Part shown: one piece after another, positions 34,649 to 34,985 of the stretch
How the letters are laid out: each line of letters begins with the position of its first letter
How positions within the stretch are numbered: the stretch's first letter is position 1
NCBI GenBank assembly: GCA_016292095.1
Contig: JAEFAB010000044.1
Location: 1 to 34,985 of the forward strand
DNA length: 34,985 bases
From: Eubacterium sp.
GTDB lineage: Bacteria > Bacillota > Clostridia > Lachnospirales > Lachnospiraceae
Direction of reading: 5' to 3'
Program-made: the position numbers and the translations under genes
The notes under the pieces: model-generated
Seen by the model: only the letters and a program-made list of their open reading frames with translations
What the model was told of the DNA's origin: nothing
Database searches by the model: none

Positions 34649-34985
34649 CTATGCTAATTCAGCAAAGTATTTGATTGTTCTAACCATCTGGCTTGTGTAT
34701 GAGTTTTCGTTGTCATACCAAGAAACAACCTGTACTTCATAAAGATCATCAGCAATCTGAGCTACCATTGTCTGTGTAGCATCAAATAATGAACCGTACT
34801 TCATTCCGATAACGTCTGAAGAAACGATAGGATCTTCATTGTATCCGAAGCTTTCAGAAGCAGCAGCCTTCATAGCAGCGTTGATTCCTTCAACTGTTAC
34901 GTCAGAACCCTTAACAACTGCTGTAAGGATTGTTGTAGAACCTGTAGGAACAGGAACTCTCTGAGCAGAACCGATGAGCTTGCCG
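34649..34985 (-). CDS. gap: Glyceraldehyde-3-phosphate dehydrogenase (partial, C-terminus)
   Basis: The gene is cut off by the high-coordinate edge; the part inside the window covers about 112 codons of the C-terminal catalytic domain. The translation from the edge reads [13 protein letters not shown] then [11 protein letters not shown], followed by [12 protein letters not shown] and the strongly conserved [15 protein letters not shown]. It oxidises glyceraldehyde 3-phosphate with NAD+. Catalytic Cys lies outside the window. The gene is upstream of pgk in the classical glycolytic order. Confidence 0.95.
   Translation of the reverse strand, partial: GKLIGSAQRVPVPTGSTTILTAVVKGSDVTVEGINAAMKAAASESFGYNEDPIVSSDVIGMKYGSLFDATQTMVAQIADDLYEVQVVSWYDNENSYTSQMVRTIKYFAELA

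Overview
The window is AT-rich DNA from a low-GC Gram-positive anaerobe, most likely a member of the Lachnospiraceae (Clostridia). This rests on the Firmicutes-type gap-pgk-tpiA-gpmI and secG-rnr-smpB gene orders, AGGAGG-type ribosome binding sites, SipW-type signal peptidases, SpoIID-like and DUF6472-like proteins, and sigma-A promoters with 17-bp spacers. Every gene I support lies on the minus strand, so transcription runs from high to low coordinates. No rRNA, tRNA, IS element or CRISPR array was seen.

Layout, low to high coordinate. 1-4830: a truncated secreted protein, a SpoIID-like peptidoglycan-binding protein, a thyA-folA dTMP operon, a secreted Cys-rich protein and a low-molecular-weight phosphatase. 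4878-5228: six tandem 63-bp units, each holding an inverted repeat. 5255-11176: an accessory run of small nucleotide-handling genes (HAD, three Nudix, HIT, two P-loop kinases, MazG-like) behind a PD-(D/E)XK plus DUF2075 helicase. 11265-11459: a GNAT remnant. 11472-20118: an 8.6-kb operon for a SipW/TasA-type surface structure, with two signal peptidases, four candidate secreted subunits and a 1427-residue repeat protein. 20370-26479: a macrodomain remnant, two PAP2 phosphatases, a DUF4375 protein, hflX, a MATE transporter, a DUF6472 protein and an aminotransferase. 26507-34985: core genes smpB, rnr, secG, gpmI, a beta-helix secreted protein, tpiA, pgk and a partial gap.

The most interesting parts are the SipW/TasA-like operon, the exactly 63-bp-periodic hairpin array, and the nucleotide-handling island with a helicase-nuclease at its head. 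Three genes show decay: an apparent frameshift in a T6 run of the HAD gene, the GNAT core fragment, and a macrodomain gene with an internal deletion.

All functions come from reading translated sequence and recalling family motifs. No database search was run, and domain boundaries are approximate.
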